A stretch of DNA of 64,000 bases, taken from contig JAFWQC010000054.1 in NCBI GenBank assembly GCA_017509245.1, positions 1-64,000 of the forward strand. Direction: 5' to 3'. The notes under the pieces are model-generated. The model was not told the DNA's origin. It did not search any database and saw nothing but the letters and a program-made list of their open reading frames with translations. This document shows positions 1 through 7,668 of this stretch, piece after piece. Positions within the stretch are counted from its first letter, which is position 1, and every line of letters starts with the position of its first letter. The translations under genes and the position numbers were made by a program. This DNA comes from Clostridiales bacterium. Lineage in GTDB: Bacteria > Bacillota > Clostridia > Saccharofermentanales > Saccharofermentanaceae.

Positions 1-1
1 G

Positions 2-1111
2 CCTACAAACTCTGTAACCAATACACCTACAGAAACGCCGACAGAGACACCGACAGAGACACCGACACCTTCAGTCGGACCTTCGGAAACACCTTCGGAT
101 ACACCTACGTCGACGCCTACGAACACTCCGACGGAAACACCTACGGCAACACCTACAAATACTCCATCAGAGACACCTACGGAAACACCTACGGCAACAC
201 CTACAAATACTCCATCAGAGACACCTACGGAAACACCTACGGCGACACCCACAAATACTCCGTCACAGACACCTACGGCGACACCTACAGGTGGAGACAA
301 TCCTTCAGATACTCCGACGGAAACACCTACGGCGACACCTACAAATACTCCGTCACAGACACCTACGGCAACACCTACAGGTGGAGACAATCCTTCAGAT
401 ACTCCGACGGAAACACCTACGGCGACACCTACAAATACTCCGTCACAGACGCCTACGGCAACACCTACAGGTGGAGACAATCCTTCAGATACTCCGACGG
501 AAACACCTACGCCTACACCTGATGTAAGTGACACTGCAACACCTACACCTACTCCTGTTGAGGGATTAGGCCCCGGCCCCGGATGGAATCTTGATGTCCA
601 GATCTCCAAGCAGGATGTTGCAGGTGATGAGATACCTAAGGCGCAGCTTACGTTTACGAGCCTTGACGGTTACGATCTGTCCAAAGTTGTCGTAACACAA
701 AACGGCGAGTCTGTAGAGTTTGAGATCTCTGAAGATAAAGCGTCTATTGCGTTCTACACTGTCGATTCTGACAAGACTGTCATCAGCGGACTCAGAGCAG
801 GCAGATATGAGCTTAAGGAAACAGTTACACCTGAAGCTTATCTGACAGCAGAGGCAATCAAGTTCACGCTCATGAACAACGGCGATGCTGACAGGGAGGA
901 TCTGACAGATCTTGTTGTAGCGGGCTCACCTGTCGTAATGGTTGATGAGGCAGATCCTACATATGTAATTTCTGCTCACCGCGATCCTAAGTCGATCCCG
1001 GCTACGGGTGAGGATACAAGCTTCAATGTATTTACAGGTTTGGCTGTGTTGTTCCTAGCAGCAATCTGTTTTACGGGTTTAGGCGTGTTCCGCTTTAAGA
1101 AAAAAGATTAA
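2..1111 (+). CDS. LPXTG-type surface protein, C-terminal part (5' end outside window)
   Basis: The frame is open from base 2 to the TAA at 1109-1111, giving 369 residues with no start in the window. The first ~180 residues are a Pro/Thr stalk built from TPT, TNTPSE and TPTETPT units. Residues ~195-330 look like one SpaA/Cna-B-type beta domain, with the typical [11 protein letters not shown] segment. The end is a sortase signal: IPATGED, a hydrophobic helix, then FRFKKKD. It is expected to be anchored covalently to the cell wall and to hold a missing N-terminal head away from the surface. The domain call rests on pattern only; the function of the head is unknown. Confidence 0.85.
   Translation, partial: PTNSVTNTPTETPTETPTETPTPSVGPSETPSDTPTSTPTNTPTETPTATPTNTPSETPTETPTATPTNTPSETPTETPTATPTNTPSQTPTATPTGGDNPSDTPTETPTATPTNTPSQTPTATPTGGDNPSDTPTETPTATPTNTPSQTPTATPTGGDNPSDTPTETPTPTPDVSDTATPTPTPVEGLGPGPGWNLDVQISKQDVAGDEIPKAQLTFTSLDGYDLSKVVVTQNGESVEFEISEDKASIAFYTVDSDKTVISGLRAGRYELKETVTPEAYLTAEAIKFTLMNNGDADREDLTDLVVAGSPVVMVDEADPTYVISAHRDPKSIPATGEDTSFNVFTGLAVLFLAAICFTGLGVFRFKKKD
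110..520 (+). repeat. In-frame 48-bp and 90-bp tandem repeats of the surface-protein stalk
   Basis: Two repeat periods are visible. A 48-bp unit recurs, with ACTCCATCAG at 161 and 209. A 90-bp unit carries GGTGGAGACAATCCTTCAGA, with GTGGAGACAA at 291, 381 and 471. Both lengths are multiples of three, so copy-number change would lengthen or shorten the Pro/Thr stalk without a frameshift. Confidence 0.9.
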
Positions 1112-1135
1112 TCTAAATAAAGTGTATTAGATTTG

Positions 1136-1175
1136 TGGCCGCTCTTCGTTTTCGAGGGGCGGCTAAATTATTTTG
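1136..1175 (+). terminator. Possible terminator after the surface-protein gene
   Basis: A GC-rich arm GCCGC...GCGGC with an extra TC/GA pairing and a small bulge lies ~30 nt after the stop codon and is followed by an AT-rich tail that is not a clean T-run. The loop contains TTTTCGAG. The call is weak. Confidence 0.35.
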
Positions 1176-1264
1176 GGAATTTTCGTGTATCAGAATTGTG
1201 CATTTAATTTTCGAGAACGGGGCAAATGAATCACAATATTCGAGGGACGGCATTATATTTGGAC

Positions 1265-1296
1265 AAAAAAGAGGTTGCCCATTGTGGACAACCTCT
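1265..1296 (-). terminator. Rho-independent terminator of tRNA-Leu
   Basis: Read on the minus strand, GAGGTTG and CAACCTC form a stem immediately followed by six T. It sits directly downstream of the tRNA and ends its transcript. Confidence 0.85.
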
Positions 1297-1300
1297 TGTG

Positions 1301-1385
1301 TGGTGCGGCCGACGAGACTTGAACTCGTATGGAGTTACCCACACGCCCCTCAAACGTGCGCGTCTGCCAGTTCCGCCACGGCCGC
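1301..1385 (-). tRNA. tRNA-Leu (anticodon GAG)
   Basis: The minus strand folds as a class II tRNA. The acceptor GCGGCCG pairs with CGGCCGC, followed by the discriminator A and an encoded CCA at 1301-1303. The anticodon stem CACGT/GCGTG closes the loop TTGAGGG, giving anticodon GAG, which reads CUC and CUU. A long variable arm and the T arm with GTTCAA follow, as expected for leucine tRNA. Confidence 0.95.
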
Positions 1386-1412
1386 ATATACCGCTTTGAA
1401 GCAAGCCTTGTA

Positions 1413-1441
1413 ATTATAAGGTTTGATGTTTTTTGTGTCAA
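1413..1441 (-). promoter_or_regulatory. Consensus promoter of tRNA-Leu
   Basis: On the minus strand TTGACA (1441-1436) and TATAAT (1418-1413) are separated by exactly 17 nt. Both hexamers match the housekeeping sigma consensus perfectly, and the tRNA begins 27 nt downstream of the -10. Confidence 0.9.
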
Positions 1442-1456
1442 GTGCCAAAAACAGAT

Positions 1457-2302
1457 TTATATTATGTCTTTTCGTCTTTCGTAAAAGAACATGAATTGCT
1501 GCATGATCCCTGCGTTCTCCGGATAGGGTGAACAGTCGAAGTGCCCGCCGTAGTATTTGTCCTCGATCCTTTGGATCCAGACGTCTACGGGGAACCTGCC
1601 CGTTCTGGCAAAAGCAAACAGCATTATGCAGTTTGCAACCTTGGTGCCGACCCCGTACATTGAGATAAGGGCTTTGTAAAGATCTTCATCAGAAAGGCAT
1701 TCCAGTGAAGCAGGGTCAAGCTTGCCGGATGCAAATTCCTCAGCGGCCCTGGAAATATAAGGCGCCCGGTATCCGACGCCCGTGTCTTCAAGTTCCTTGA
1801 AAGGCAGAGCATTGAGCTCGCCTGGAGTGGGAAAGGCGTAGTATTCCGTGCAAAGGGGCTTTTCGAACGGGGCGGAAAGCTTAGGAGCTCTGATCTTTTT
1901 GCCGCAAAGCTTTGATATCCGTTCAACGGAAGTCGTGATCGAAGGTATGGAGCGTCTTTGCGAGATTATGTAGCTTATCGTGGTCTCGAAAATATCCTGC
2001 TTGAGGATCCTGATCCCCTTGCCGAATTCAGCAGCTGCGAGGAGGTAGCTGTCGTCTTTCTTTATTGAACTGACGATAGAACCGTAGTCGCGGTCAAGGT
2101 CGAAGTAAGGTTTCCATATGGAATCAAAATCCTTCTCAGAACATGAGAAAGCAAAGGTATCCTTGCCGGTCTGTGTTATCTGAAGATATCTTCCGAAGGC
2201 TACAAGCTCAACGTGGGTTGGGTCAATAGCGTTGAATCTGAAGGCCTGACCGGAATCCGCTACCTTTAAAAGATCAAGAAAAGGAATCTTAACGGTTACC
2301 AT
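1457..2302 (-). CDS. 8-oxoguanine DNA glycosylase/AP lyase, Ogg family
   Basis: Predicted 281-residue base-excision repair enzyme that removes oxidised guanine and nicks the abasic site. The N-terminal half has the Ogg-N signature SGQAFRF. The HhH-GPD core holds GVGTKVANCI, whose Lys matches the catalytic lysine of human OGG1, and PVDVW, whose Asp matches the catalytic aspartate. The ATG at 2302 is preferred; a GTG at 2314 is also in frame. Either start overlaps the end of the upstream methyltransferase gene, so the two are probably translated together. Confidence in the family is high; exact lesion preference is not shown. Confidence 0.88.
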   Translation of the reverse strand: MVTVKIPFLDLLKVADSGQAFRFNAIDPTHVELVAFGRYLQITQTGKDTFAFSCSEKDFDSIWKPYFDLDRDYGSIVSSIKKDDSYLLAAAEFGKGIRILKQDIFETTISYIISQRRSIPSITTSVERISKLCGKKIRAPKLSAPFEKPLCTEYYAFPTPGELNALPFKELEDTGVGYRAPYISRAAEEFASGKLDPASLECLSDEDLYKALISMYGVGTKVANCIMLFAFARTGRFPVDVWIQRIEDKYYGGHFDCSPYPENAGIMQQFMFFYERRKDII

Positions 2303-3515
2303 GACCTTTATCACCCAATCTGAAATAATTGCTCAAAGTACAGACTATCGCACCGTTATAGAGCTTAACGCGCTTGTCGGCCTTGTGTCCCGTAGCTTCC
2401 TCGAAAGCATTCTCGGGCGTGATGACCGAGAGCCTGAGGCCCTTTTTGCAGAATCCGTCTTCTGTAAGGTAATTGCGGTCGATCAGCTTATATATCCTGG
2501 CCGCGTCCTCAGGAGTCATGAGTCGTCCGCCGTAAGGAGGATTGGTTATCACGAGCTGCCTTGGCAGGGAAGTGAGCTTTTCGAGATATTCAGGCGTCAT
2601 CTTGGAAGCATCGCATATCCTGAACTTTGTAAGTCTGCCGACTCCGGCTGCTTCCGCGTTGCGCTTGGCGGATTCTATTGCCTTGGGATCTATGTCAGAA
2701 CCGTAGAAGTAGCAGTCGTCCATAGGTTCAGTATCCTCATTGGCCAGGGCTTCCTCAAGGGCTTTCTTGTAAGGAGCTTTGCCTATGTAGGGAAGATCCT
2801 CGTAAGCAAAGTGGCGGTCTCTGCCGGGCGCAATGCCGCAAGCGGTCCTTGCCGCCTCTATTACTATTGTTCCTGAGCCGCAGAAGGGGTCTACGAGCGC
2901 TTCGTTGCCGTAGGGGCGGTATTTGGCATAAGTGAGCATGCCTGAAGCCAGAGTCTCCCTAATGGGGGCTTCGTGAGTCAAAGGTCTGTAGCCTCTCTTG
3001 TGAAGCCCGTCGCCGGTTGTATCGATCATGAAGCGGCAAACGTCATTTACGATTCCAAACTGGATCTTAACAGTGCCCAATTCCTCATGTTCGCTGATTA
3101 TCGCGTCAGGACCCAGGCCTCTTGATACGGCCAGGCTCTCGGCTATTGCCTTCTTGGCCAGTTTCTGAAGGGCGGGGATACCGTAGAGTTTGGACTTCCT
3201 TGAGAAGCCGTTTACGATGAAAGCCCAGCCGGCAGGAATATAATCTGACCATTTGATGCTCCGGCATCCTTCAAAGAAAGCATTGAAGTTGGTGTCAGCG
3301 TCGTCTGATGAGCCGCATCCGAATTCCCCGGTCTCGAAAAATATACGCTCGGCATGTTTTATCCACATGTTTGCGCGGGCAACATCAAGGAAATCGCCCT
3401 CCAAAGTTACAACTCCGTCATTGACGGATATGAGGTCCTTGGAATAACCCCTTTCTAAAAGGTCTTCTTTGGTGGGTGATTCAAGCCCGAATAATGTAGT
3501 AATAACTATTTTCAT
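2289..3515 (-). CDS. RlmL-like THUMP-domain RNA methyltransferase
   Basis: A 408-residue class I SAM-dependent methyltransferase. The first ~160 residues match the THUMP/ferredoxin-like RNA-binding part of the YpsC/RlmL family. The catalytic domain follows with motif I DPFCGSGTI (about residue 215) and motif IV TNPPYGG (about residue 320), as in N2-guanine rRNA methylases. The likely substrate is 23S rRNA, by family knowledge. There is no Shine-Dalgarno; a TATACT hexamer lies 7 nt before the ATG, which suggests a leaderless message. Confidence 0.88.
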   Translation of the reverse strand: MKIVITTLFGLESPTKEDLLERGYSKDLISVNDGVVTLEGDFLDVARANMWIKHAERIFFETGEFGCGSSDDADTNFNAFFEGCRSIKWSDYIPAGWAFIVNGFSRKSKLYGIPALQKLAKKAIAESLAVSRGLGPDAIISEHEELGTVKIQFGIVNDVCRFMIDTTGDGLHKRGYRPLTHEAPIRETLASGMLTYAKYRPYGNEALVDPFCGSGTIVIEAARTACGIAPGRDRHFAYEDLPYIGKAPYKKALEEALANEDTEPMDDCYFYGSDIDPKAIESAKRNAEAAGVGRLTKFRICDASKMTPEYLEKLTSLPRQLVITNPPYGGRLMTPEDAARIYKLIDRNYLTEDGFCKKGLRLSVITPENAFEEATGHKADKRVKLYNGAIVCTLSNYFRLGDKGHGNR

Positions 3516-4030
3516 AGAAAGAAGTATAACAAACAGTAGAGAAACTTGCTTGCGAAATCAGTCAATAGGTTTTGTAAAAGATAGCAAAAAAAGGTAGATG
3601 AATACATTTTTTGAGGCCGGAAAATGCAAATATTCAATCTACAAAAATGTTCATAATGTGCATAACTTTGTTGATAACTATAAAAACAAACACTTCATTT
3701 TCAAAAAAGCCCAAACCCCCTATAAACATTGAATTTGATAATTTATTACGGTTTGTTGACAAAACAATTACAGCGTGTTAGCAAAGCTTTGAAAGTCAAT
3801 GAATTAAGGCATTTTGAGATTTTGGCGGCCATTATACCATTTGGTGTGTCCACGGCTGAAGAACAGCAAAAAAACGAAATTGCTACTTGACAAGGGTTTT
3901 TGATAAAGAAACCTAAAAAGCAATTTTTGCATACTCTTCCCGCTGAGAAACTTATCTGATTCCATTCAAGCAAGTTGACCGAATGTGTGTTAAAATTTTT
4001 CGATAATAAGAAAAAAAGGGGAGGGATAAT
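3516..4030. other. 515-bp intergenic region between rlmL-like gene and proA
   Basis: AT-rich divergent region with no convincing gene. At the left edge, on the minus strand, TATACT (3528-3523) is the -10 candidate for the rlmL-like gene. On the right, CGAATGTGTGTTAAAAT (3980-3996) nearly repeats a sequence before the HD-GYP gene (42244-42260) and may be a promoter element for proA. TTGACA hexamers near 3756 and 3887 lack a well-spaced -10. No RNA gene is recognised. Confidence 0.5.
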
Positions 4031-5311
4031 ATGTCTGAACTCCATGATATTGCAAAGGCTGCACGTGAAGCCTCATATGTAATGGCTTCTCTTGGAAGTG
4101 ACGTAAAGAATAAGGCTCTGGCAAATGTTGCGCGCTGCCTTAAGAAATCAAAGGAAGAGATATTTGCTGCCAACAAGGTTGATCTCGTGGAGGCCGAGAA
4201 GGCTTCGCTTGAAACACCTCTTATTAAAAGACTTAAATTTAATGAGGATAAACTTAATGATGTTGCATCAGGCATTGAGAGTCTTATCGACCTTAATGAT
4301 CCTGTCGGCAGGATCACTTTGAGGACCACATTAGACGACGGACTTGAGCTTACGAGAGTTACATGTCCTATCGGTGTCATAGGTGTAATTTTCGAGAGCA
4401 GACCGGACGCGCTGGTCCAGATTGCATCACTGTGCATCAAGAGCGGAAATGCCGTATTCCTTAAGGGCGGTTCTGAAGCTATCAATACGAATAAGGCTTT
4501 AGCTTCCGTCATCAGCAAGGCAGGTATCGAGGCAGGTCTCCCTGAAGGCTGGCTCAATCTCCTTACGCTCCGTTCCGAGATCGCGGACATGCTCAAGCTC
4601 GACGAATATATCGATCTCATTATCCCCAGAGGCTCCAATGCTTTTGTTCAGTACATCATGCAGAACACCAATATTGCCGTCCTCGGCCATGCAGACGGTG
4701 TCTGCCACACATATATCGATGAGGACGCTGATCCTTCAACTGCACTTAAGGTTGCGATCGATGCCAAGACACAGTATGTATCTGTATGCAACGCTACTGA
4801 GACGTTCCTTGTAAACGAGGCCTTAAAGGATACTTTCCTGCCCAAATTCATTGAGACTCTCCAAAATGCAGGAGTTGAAGTGTTCGGCGACGATTATGTG
4901 GCTGAGACATTCGGAACAGGCAAGGCAGAAGAGTGGCATCACGAATATCTTGCTATGAAATGTTCAGTCAAGATAGTAAAGGATCTTGATGAGGCGATCG
5001 CTCATATCAATCATTACGGTTCCGGTCATACAGACGCGATCATTACAGAGAACAAGGCTTCTGCTGAACGCTTCATGACAATGGTCGATTCCGGAAGTGT
5101 TCTGGTCAACTGCTCAACAAGATTTGCTGACGGCTTCCGTTACGGATTCGGCGCTGAGGTCGGTATCGCTACTTCCAAGATCCACGCAAGAGGCCCTGTA
5201 GGCCTTGAGGGACTCGTATCCTACAAGTACCGTCTGGTCGGTAACGGTGATATCGTAGGTCCTTACTGTGACGGCTCGAAAAAGTTCAAGCATATACATC
5301 ACGAGATTTAA
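4031..5311 (+). CDS. proA: Gamma-glutamyl phosphate reductase (proline biosynthesis)
   Basis: A 426-residue enzyme that reduces gamma-glutamyl phosphate to glutamate semialdehyde with NADPH, the second step to proline. It has the family length and the aldehyde-dehydrogenase-like fold markers GVIGVIFESRPDA, KGGSEAINTN, IPRGSNAFV and the active-site cysteine in SVCNATETF. The ring KIHARGPVGLEGL near the C-terminus is also typical. A strong AGGG ribosome site precedes the ATG. proB is not in the window; rpiB follows after 20 bp in a likely operon. Confidence 0.96.
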   Translation: MSELHDIAKAAREASYVMASLGSDVKNKALANVARCLKKSKEEIFAANKVDLVEAEKASLETPLIKRLKFNEDKLNDVASGIESLIDLNDPVGRITLRTTLDDGLELTRVTCPIGVIGVIFESRPDALVQIASLCIKSGNAVFLKGGSEAINTNKALASVISKAGIEAGLPEGWLNLLTLRSEIADMLKLDEYIDLIIPRGSNAFVQYIMQNTNIAVLGHADGVCHTYIDEDADPSTALKVAIDAKTQYVSVCNATETFLVNEALKDTFLPKFIETLQNAGVEVFGDDYVAETFGTGKAEEWHHEYLAMKCSVKIVKDLDEAIAHINHYGSGHTDAIITENKASAERFMTMVDSGSVLVNCSTRFADGFRYGFGAEVGIATSKIHARGPVGLEGLVSYKYRLVGNGDIVGPYCDGSKKFKHIHHEI

Positions 5312-5331
5312 TAAAGGAAAGAGGCAGTAAA

Positions 5332-5784
5332 ATGGTTGTATCTATCGCATCAGATCACGCAGGTTATGAATTGAGGCAAAAAGTCATAAAGCATCTGGAG
5401 GAAAAGGGCTTTGAAGTCCTTGACGGCGGTGCTCCCAACGGAACTGATTCCTATTCTTACGTTGATGCCGGCATTAAGGTCGCTGAAGACGTATCAAGCG
5501 GCAAAGCTGAAAGAGGTATCGCCATCTGCGGTACAGGTATCGGAATCTCCCTTGTCTGCAACAAGTATAAGGGCATCAGATGTGCGCTCTGCACCAATGA
5601 ATTCATGGCAAAGATGTCAAGACAGCATAACGATGCACAGATCCTTGCTTTCGGTGAGCGTGTAGTCGGTCTGGGCGTTGCTCTCGGCATGATCGATGCT
5701 TTCTTTGAAGAGGATTTCGCAGGCGGCAGACACGCTGTCCGCGTTAATGGCATCAAGGAGATCGAGGAGCGTCATTTTAAATAA
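5332..5784 (+). CDS. rpiB: Ribose-5-phosphate isomerase B
   Basis: A 150-residue RpiB/LacAB-type isomerase interconverting ribose 5-phosphate and ribulose 5-phosphate in the pentose phosphate pathway. Diagnostic motifs are SDHAGYELR at the N-terminus, the CGTGIGISLVCNK loop with the catalytic cysteine, and HNDAQILAFGER. It sits between proA and the ATP synthase operon; a 77-bp gap before atpB suggests that the operon starts anew there. Confidence 0.95.
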   Translation: MVVSIASDHAGYELRQKVIKHLEEKGFEVLDGGAPNGTDSYSYVDAGIKVAEDVSSGKAERGIAICGTGIGISLVCNKYKGIRCALCTNEFMAKMSRQHNDAQILAFGERVVGLGVALGMIDAFFEEDFAGGRHAVRVNGIKEIEERHFK

Positions 5785-5861
5785 TTAATAATTCAGCTAG
5801 TTTTTTATCAATATAGGCGTAAAATGTCTGTATATAAAAGAAGGGGTAGGCGATAATTTAC

Positions 5862-6743
5862 ATGACAACGGCATTGGTTATGGCTGGTTCGTGGCTTTCG
5901 GAGTTCTTCGCTGCGTTTGCCGAGAAGTTCGCTGAAAGATTCAGTTCTGATAAGGATATCGGAGCTGAGATTAGCGAAGCCATTTTGCAGGTCAAGATGT
6001 ATTTCAATGTAGGAGATTATAAGCTCCTTATTACGGATGCAATCGTTGTAACCTGGATTGCGGTTATTGCAATGATCATTGTTTTGACTCTTTTGATCGG
6101 AAAACCTTCCAAGGATCTTAAGCTTACAAAGGGTCAGGCTATAGTTGTCTCCTTGACCGAACTCGTTATTTCCACGGCCATGAGCTTCGGAATGAACCGT
6201 AAGCAGGCTGAGGAAGTCACGCCCATGATCCTGACATTCGGCCTTGTAATCACGGCCTGCAACTCAATCTCGTATTTCCATCTTCCGCCGCCGGCCAAGA
6301 ACATTGCTTTCCCTGTGGGATGTGCAATAACGGCGATCATCTACGTTATCGTAATGACGTTTAAGTTCGTTGGTCCCAAGGGATTCTGGATCACTCTTAC
6401 GACACCTATCGTCGTCATGATCCCGTTTAAGCTCCTGGACTATGTCGTTAAGCCTTTGTCGCTTGCTTTAAGACTTTTCGGTAACGTTTTCGCGGCATTC
6501 ATATTCATGGAATTCTTATCCATCTCTGTTCCGATCATACTGCCGGGCGTTGCCGGACTCTGGTTCGATATCGTCGACGGTCTGATCCAGGCTATAGTTT
6601 TCTCATATCTTACGATGTCTTATATAGGCGAGAATGTTGAATCGGTTAATGAGTACAACGAAGGCGCTGAAGAGCGTGAGATGGAGAAGAGAATGAAAAA
6701 GGAAAATAAAAAGGCCAAAAAGTCCAAGACTGTAGCGGCTTGA
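5862..6743 (+). CDS. atpB: F-type ATP synthase subunit a
   Basis: A 293-residue membrane stator protein forming the ion half-channels beside the c ring. Five to six hydrophobic helices are visible. The essential helix is present as PLSLALRLFGN, with the arginine that faces the c-ring carboxylate, followed by GLIQAIVFSYLTMSYIGE. The C-terminus is a long charged tail rich in Lys and Glu (last ~30 residues). A GGGG ribosome site lies unusually far (about 15 nt) from the ATG, so the start is less certain than the gene. No atpI or atpZ lies upstream. Confidence 0.95.
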   Translation: MTTALVMAGSWLSEFFAAFAEKFAERFSSDKDIGAEISEAILQVKMYFNVGDYKLLITDAIVVTWIAVIAMIIVLTLLIGKPSKDLKLTKGQAIVVSLTELVISTAMSFGMNRKQAEEVTPMILTFGLVITACNSISYFHLPPPAKNIAFPVGCAITAIIYVIVMTFKFVGPKGFWITLTTPIVVMIPFKLLDYVVKPLSLALRLFGNVFAAFIFMEFLSISVPIILPGVAGLWFDIVDGLIQAIVFSYLTMSYIGENVESVNEYNEGAEEREMEKRMKKENKKAKKSKTVAA

Positions 6744-6783
6744 TCGAAAATCAAACAGATAATTATTTAGGAGGACACATATT

Positions 6784-7059
6784 ATGAACAGCATTCTTGT
6801 AGCAGCATTGCCCATCATCGCTGCATTGGAGACAAGAGGTATCGCAGCTATCGCGGCAGCAATTGCCATCTCCTGCGGTGCGTTCGCATCAACTTTTGCA
6901 ATGGGTAAGGCAGCATGTACCGCTCTTGAAGCCGGAGCAAGACAGCCTGAGATCGTAAGCAAGCTCCAGACAATGCTCCTTCTCTCAATCGTCTTCATCG
7001 AGTCAATCGGTATCTATTCACTCGTTGTTGCATTCCTTTTGATCTTCACTGTCCAGTAA
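6784..7059 (+). CDS. atpE: F-type ATP synthase subunit c
   Basis: A 91-residue two-helix rotor protein. The loop RQPE (53-56) and the ion-binding carboxylate Glu73 in FIESIGIYSLVVAFL are clear. Helix 1 departs from the usual GxGxGxGxG: by alignment on RQPE those positions read A, A, T, A, G, so only one glycine remains. Of the sodium ligands known in Ilyobacter, Glu73, Ser74 and Tyr78 are present, but the helix-1 glutamine is Met40. The coupling ion therefore cannot be assigned. The AGGAGG site before the ATG is strong, suiting the high copy number of this subunit. Confidence 0.95.
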   Translation: MNSILVAALPIIAALETRGIAAIAAAIAISCGAFASTFAMGKAACTALEAGARQPEIVSKLQTMLLLSIVFIESIGIYSLVVAFLLIFTVQ

Positions 7060-7098
7060 TCAAGGACGATCGATTTTTAACAAGGGAGCATTAGCAAT

Positions 7099-7668
7099 AT
7101 GGCACATGTAGCAACACTGCTGTTATTGGAAGCAGAAGCTGAGACAAGCCTTTTCTCGCCGGATCAGTTTGCGGGATATGCCGTAACCGCGGTTATAACC
7201 ATATTCAATATCTTGCTGGTATTCCTGGTATTCAGGATATTCTTCTACAAGAAAGTCATGAAGCTGATCAATGACCGTCAGGCAGCGCTTGACGCGGAGC
7301 TTGATGCTGCGAAGAAGTCCAAGGAGGAAGCGCAGGCAATAGTCGATTCTTCCAAAGAGACCATCGATGAAGCAAAGCGCAAGGCATCAGAGATCATGGA
7401 AGAGGCCAAGGCTAACGCTGATAAGCAGAGCAAGGCAGTTATCAATCAGGCAAATGAAGAGGCTTCGCAGATCATCGAACGAGCTGAAGATGACGCAGCC
7501 AGGATGAAGCGTAATGCTTTCGAGACCATGAAAGACGACATCGCGGATCTTTCCGTTCAGATCGCAGGCCACATCATAGGTGATGCCGTATCAAAAGATG
7601 AACTTAAGAATTCTGCCGCTAAGCATACAGAAGAGATCCTCGGACAAGAGGTAGCAAAGAGTGAGTAA
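7099..7668 (+). CDS. atpF: F-type ATP synthase subunit b
   Basis: A 189-residue peripheral-stalk protein. One transmembrane helix (about residues 28-50) is followed by a long charged Lys/Glu/Ala-rich coiled coil and a short C-terminal segment ending IAGHIIGDAVSKDE, as in normal b subunits. It is not fused to delta. The gene overlaps the next gene (delta-alpha fusion) by 8 bp, leaving no room for a separate atpH. Confidence 0.93.
   Translation: MAHVATLLLLEAEAETSLFSPDQFAGYAVTAVITIFNILLVFLVFRIFFYKKVMKLINDRQAALDAELDAAKKSKEEAQAIVDSSKETIDEAKRKASEIMEEAKANADKQSKAVINQANEEASQIIERAEDDAARMKRNAFETMKDDIADLSVQIAGHIIGDAVSKDELKNSAAKHTEEILGQEVAKSE

Noticed and set aside
110-520. Regular repeats suggestive of a CRISPR array
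   Set aside because: The units are contiguous, lack unique spacers, and are in frame within the surface-protein gene.
291-527. 78-residue frame with repeated [13 protein letters not shown] units
   Set aside because: It is the shifted reading of the Pro/Thr stalk repeats; the true frame runs on to a sortase signal and this one has no ribosome site.
2301-2876. 191-residue plus-strand frame
   Set aside because: It is antisense to the methyltransferase gene, with no ribosome site or family pattern.
3669-3678. Single DnaA-box-like sequence (TGTTGATAAC) in AT-rich DNA
   Set aside because: One imperfect box without dnaA, dnaN or a box cluster does not support an origin.
3746-4045. 99-residue minus-strand frame before proA
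   Set aside because: It overlaps the proA start and promoter region, has no ribosome site, and its sequence has no recognisable fold.
6784-7059. Assignment as a sodium-translocating ATP synthase
   Set aside because: Glu, Ser and Tyr ligands fit, but the helix-1 glutamine is methionine, so the site is incomplete.
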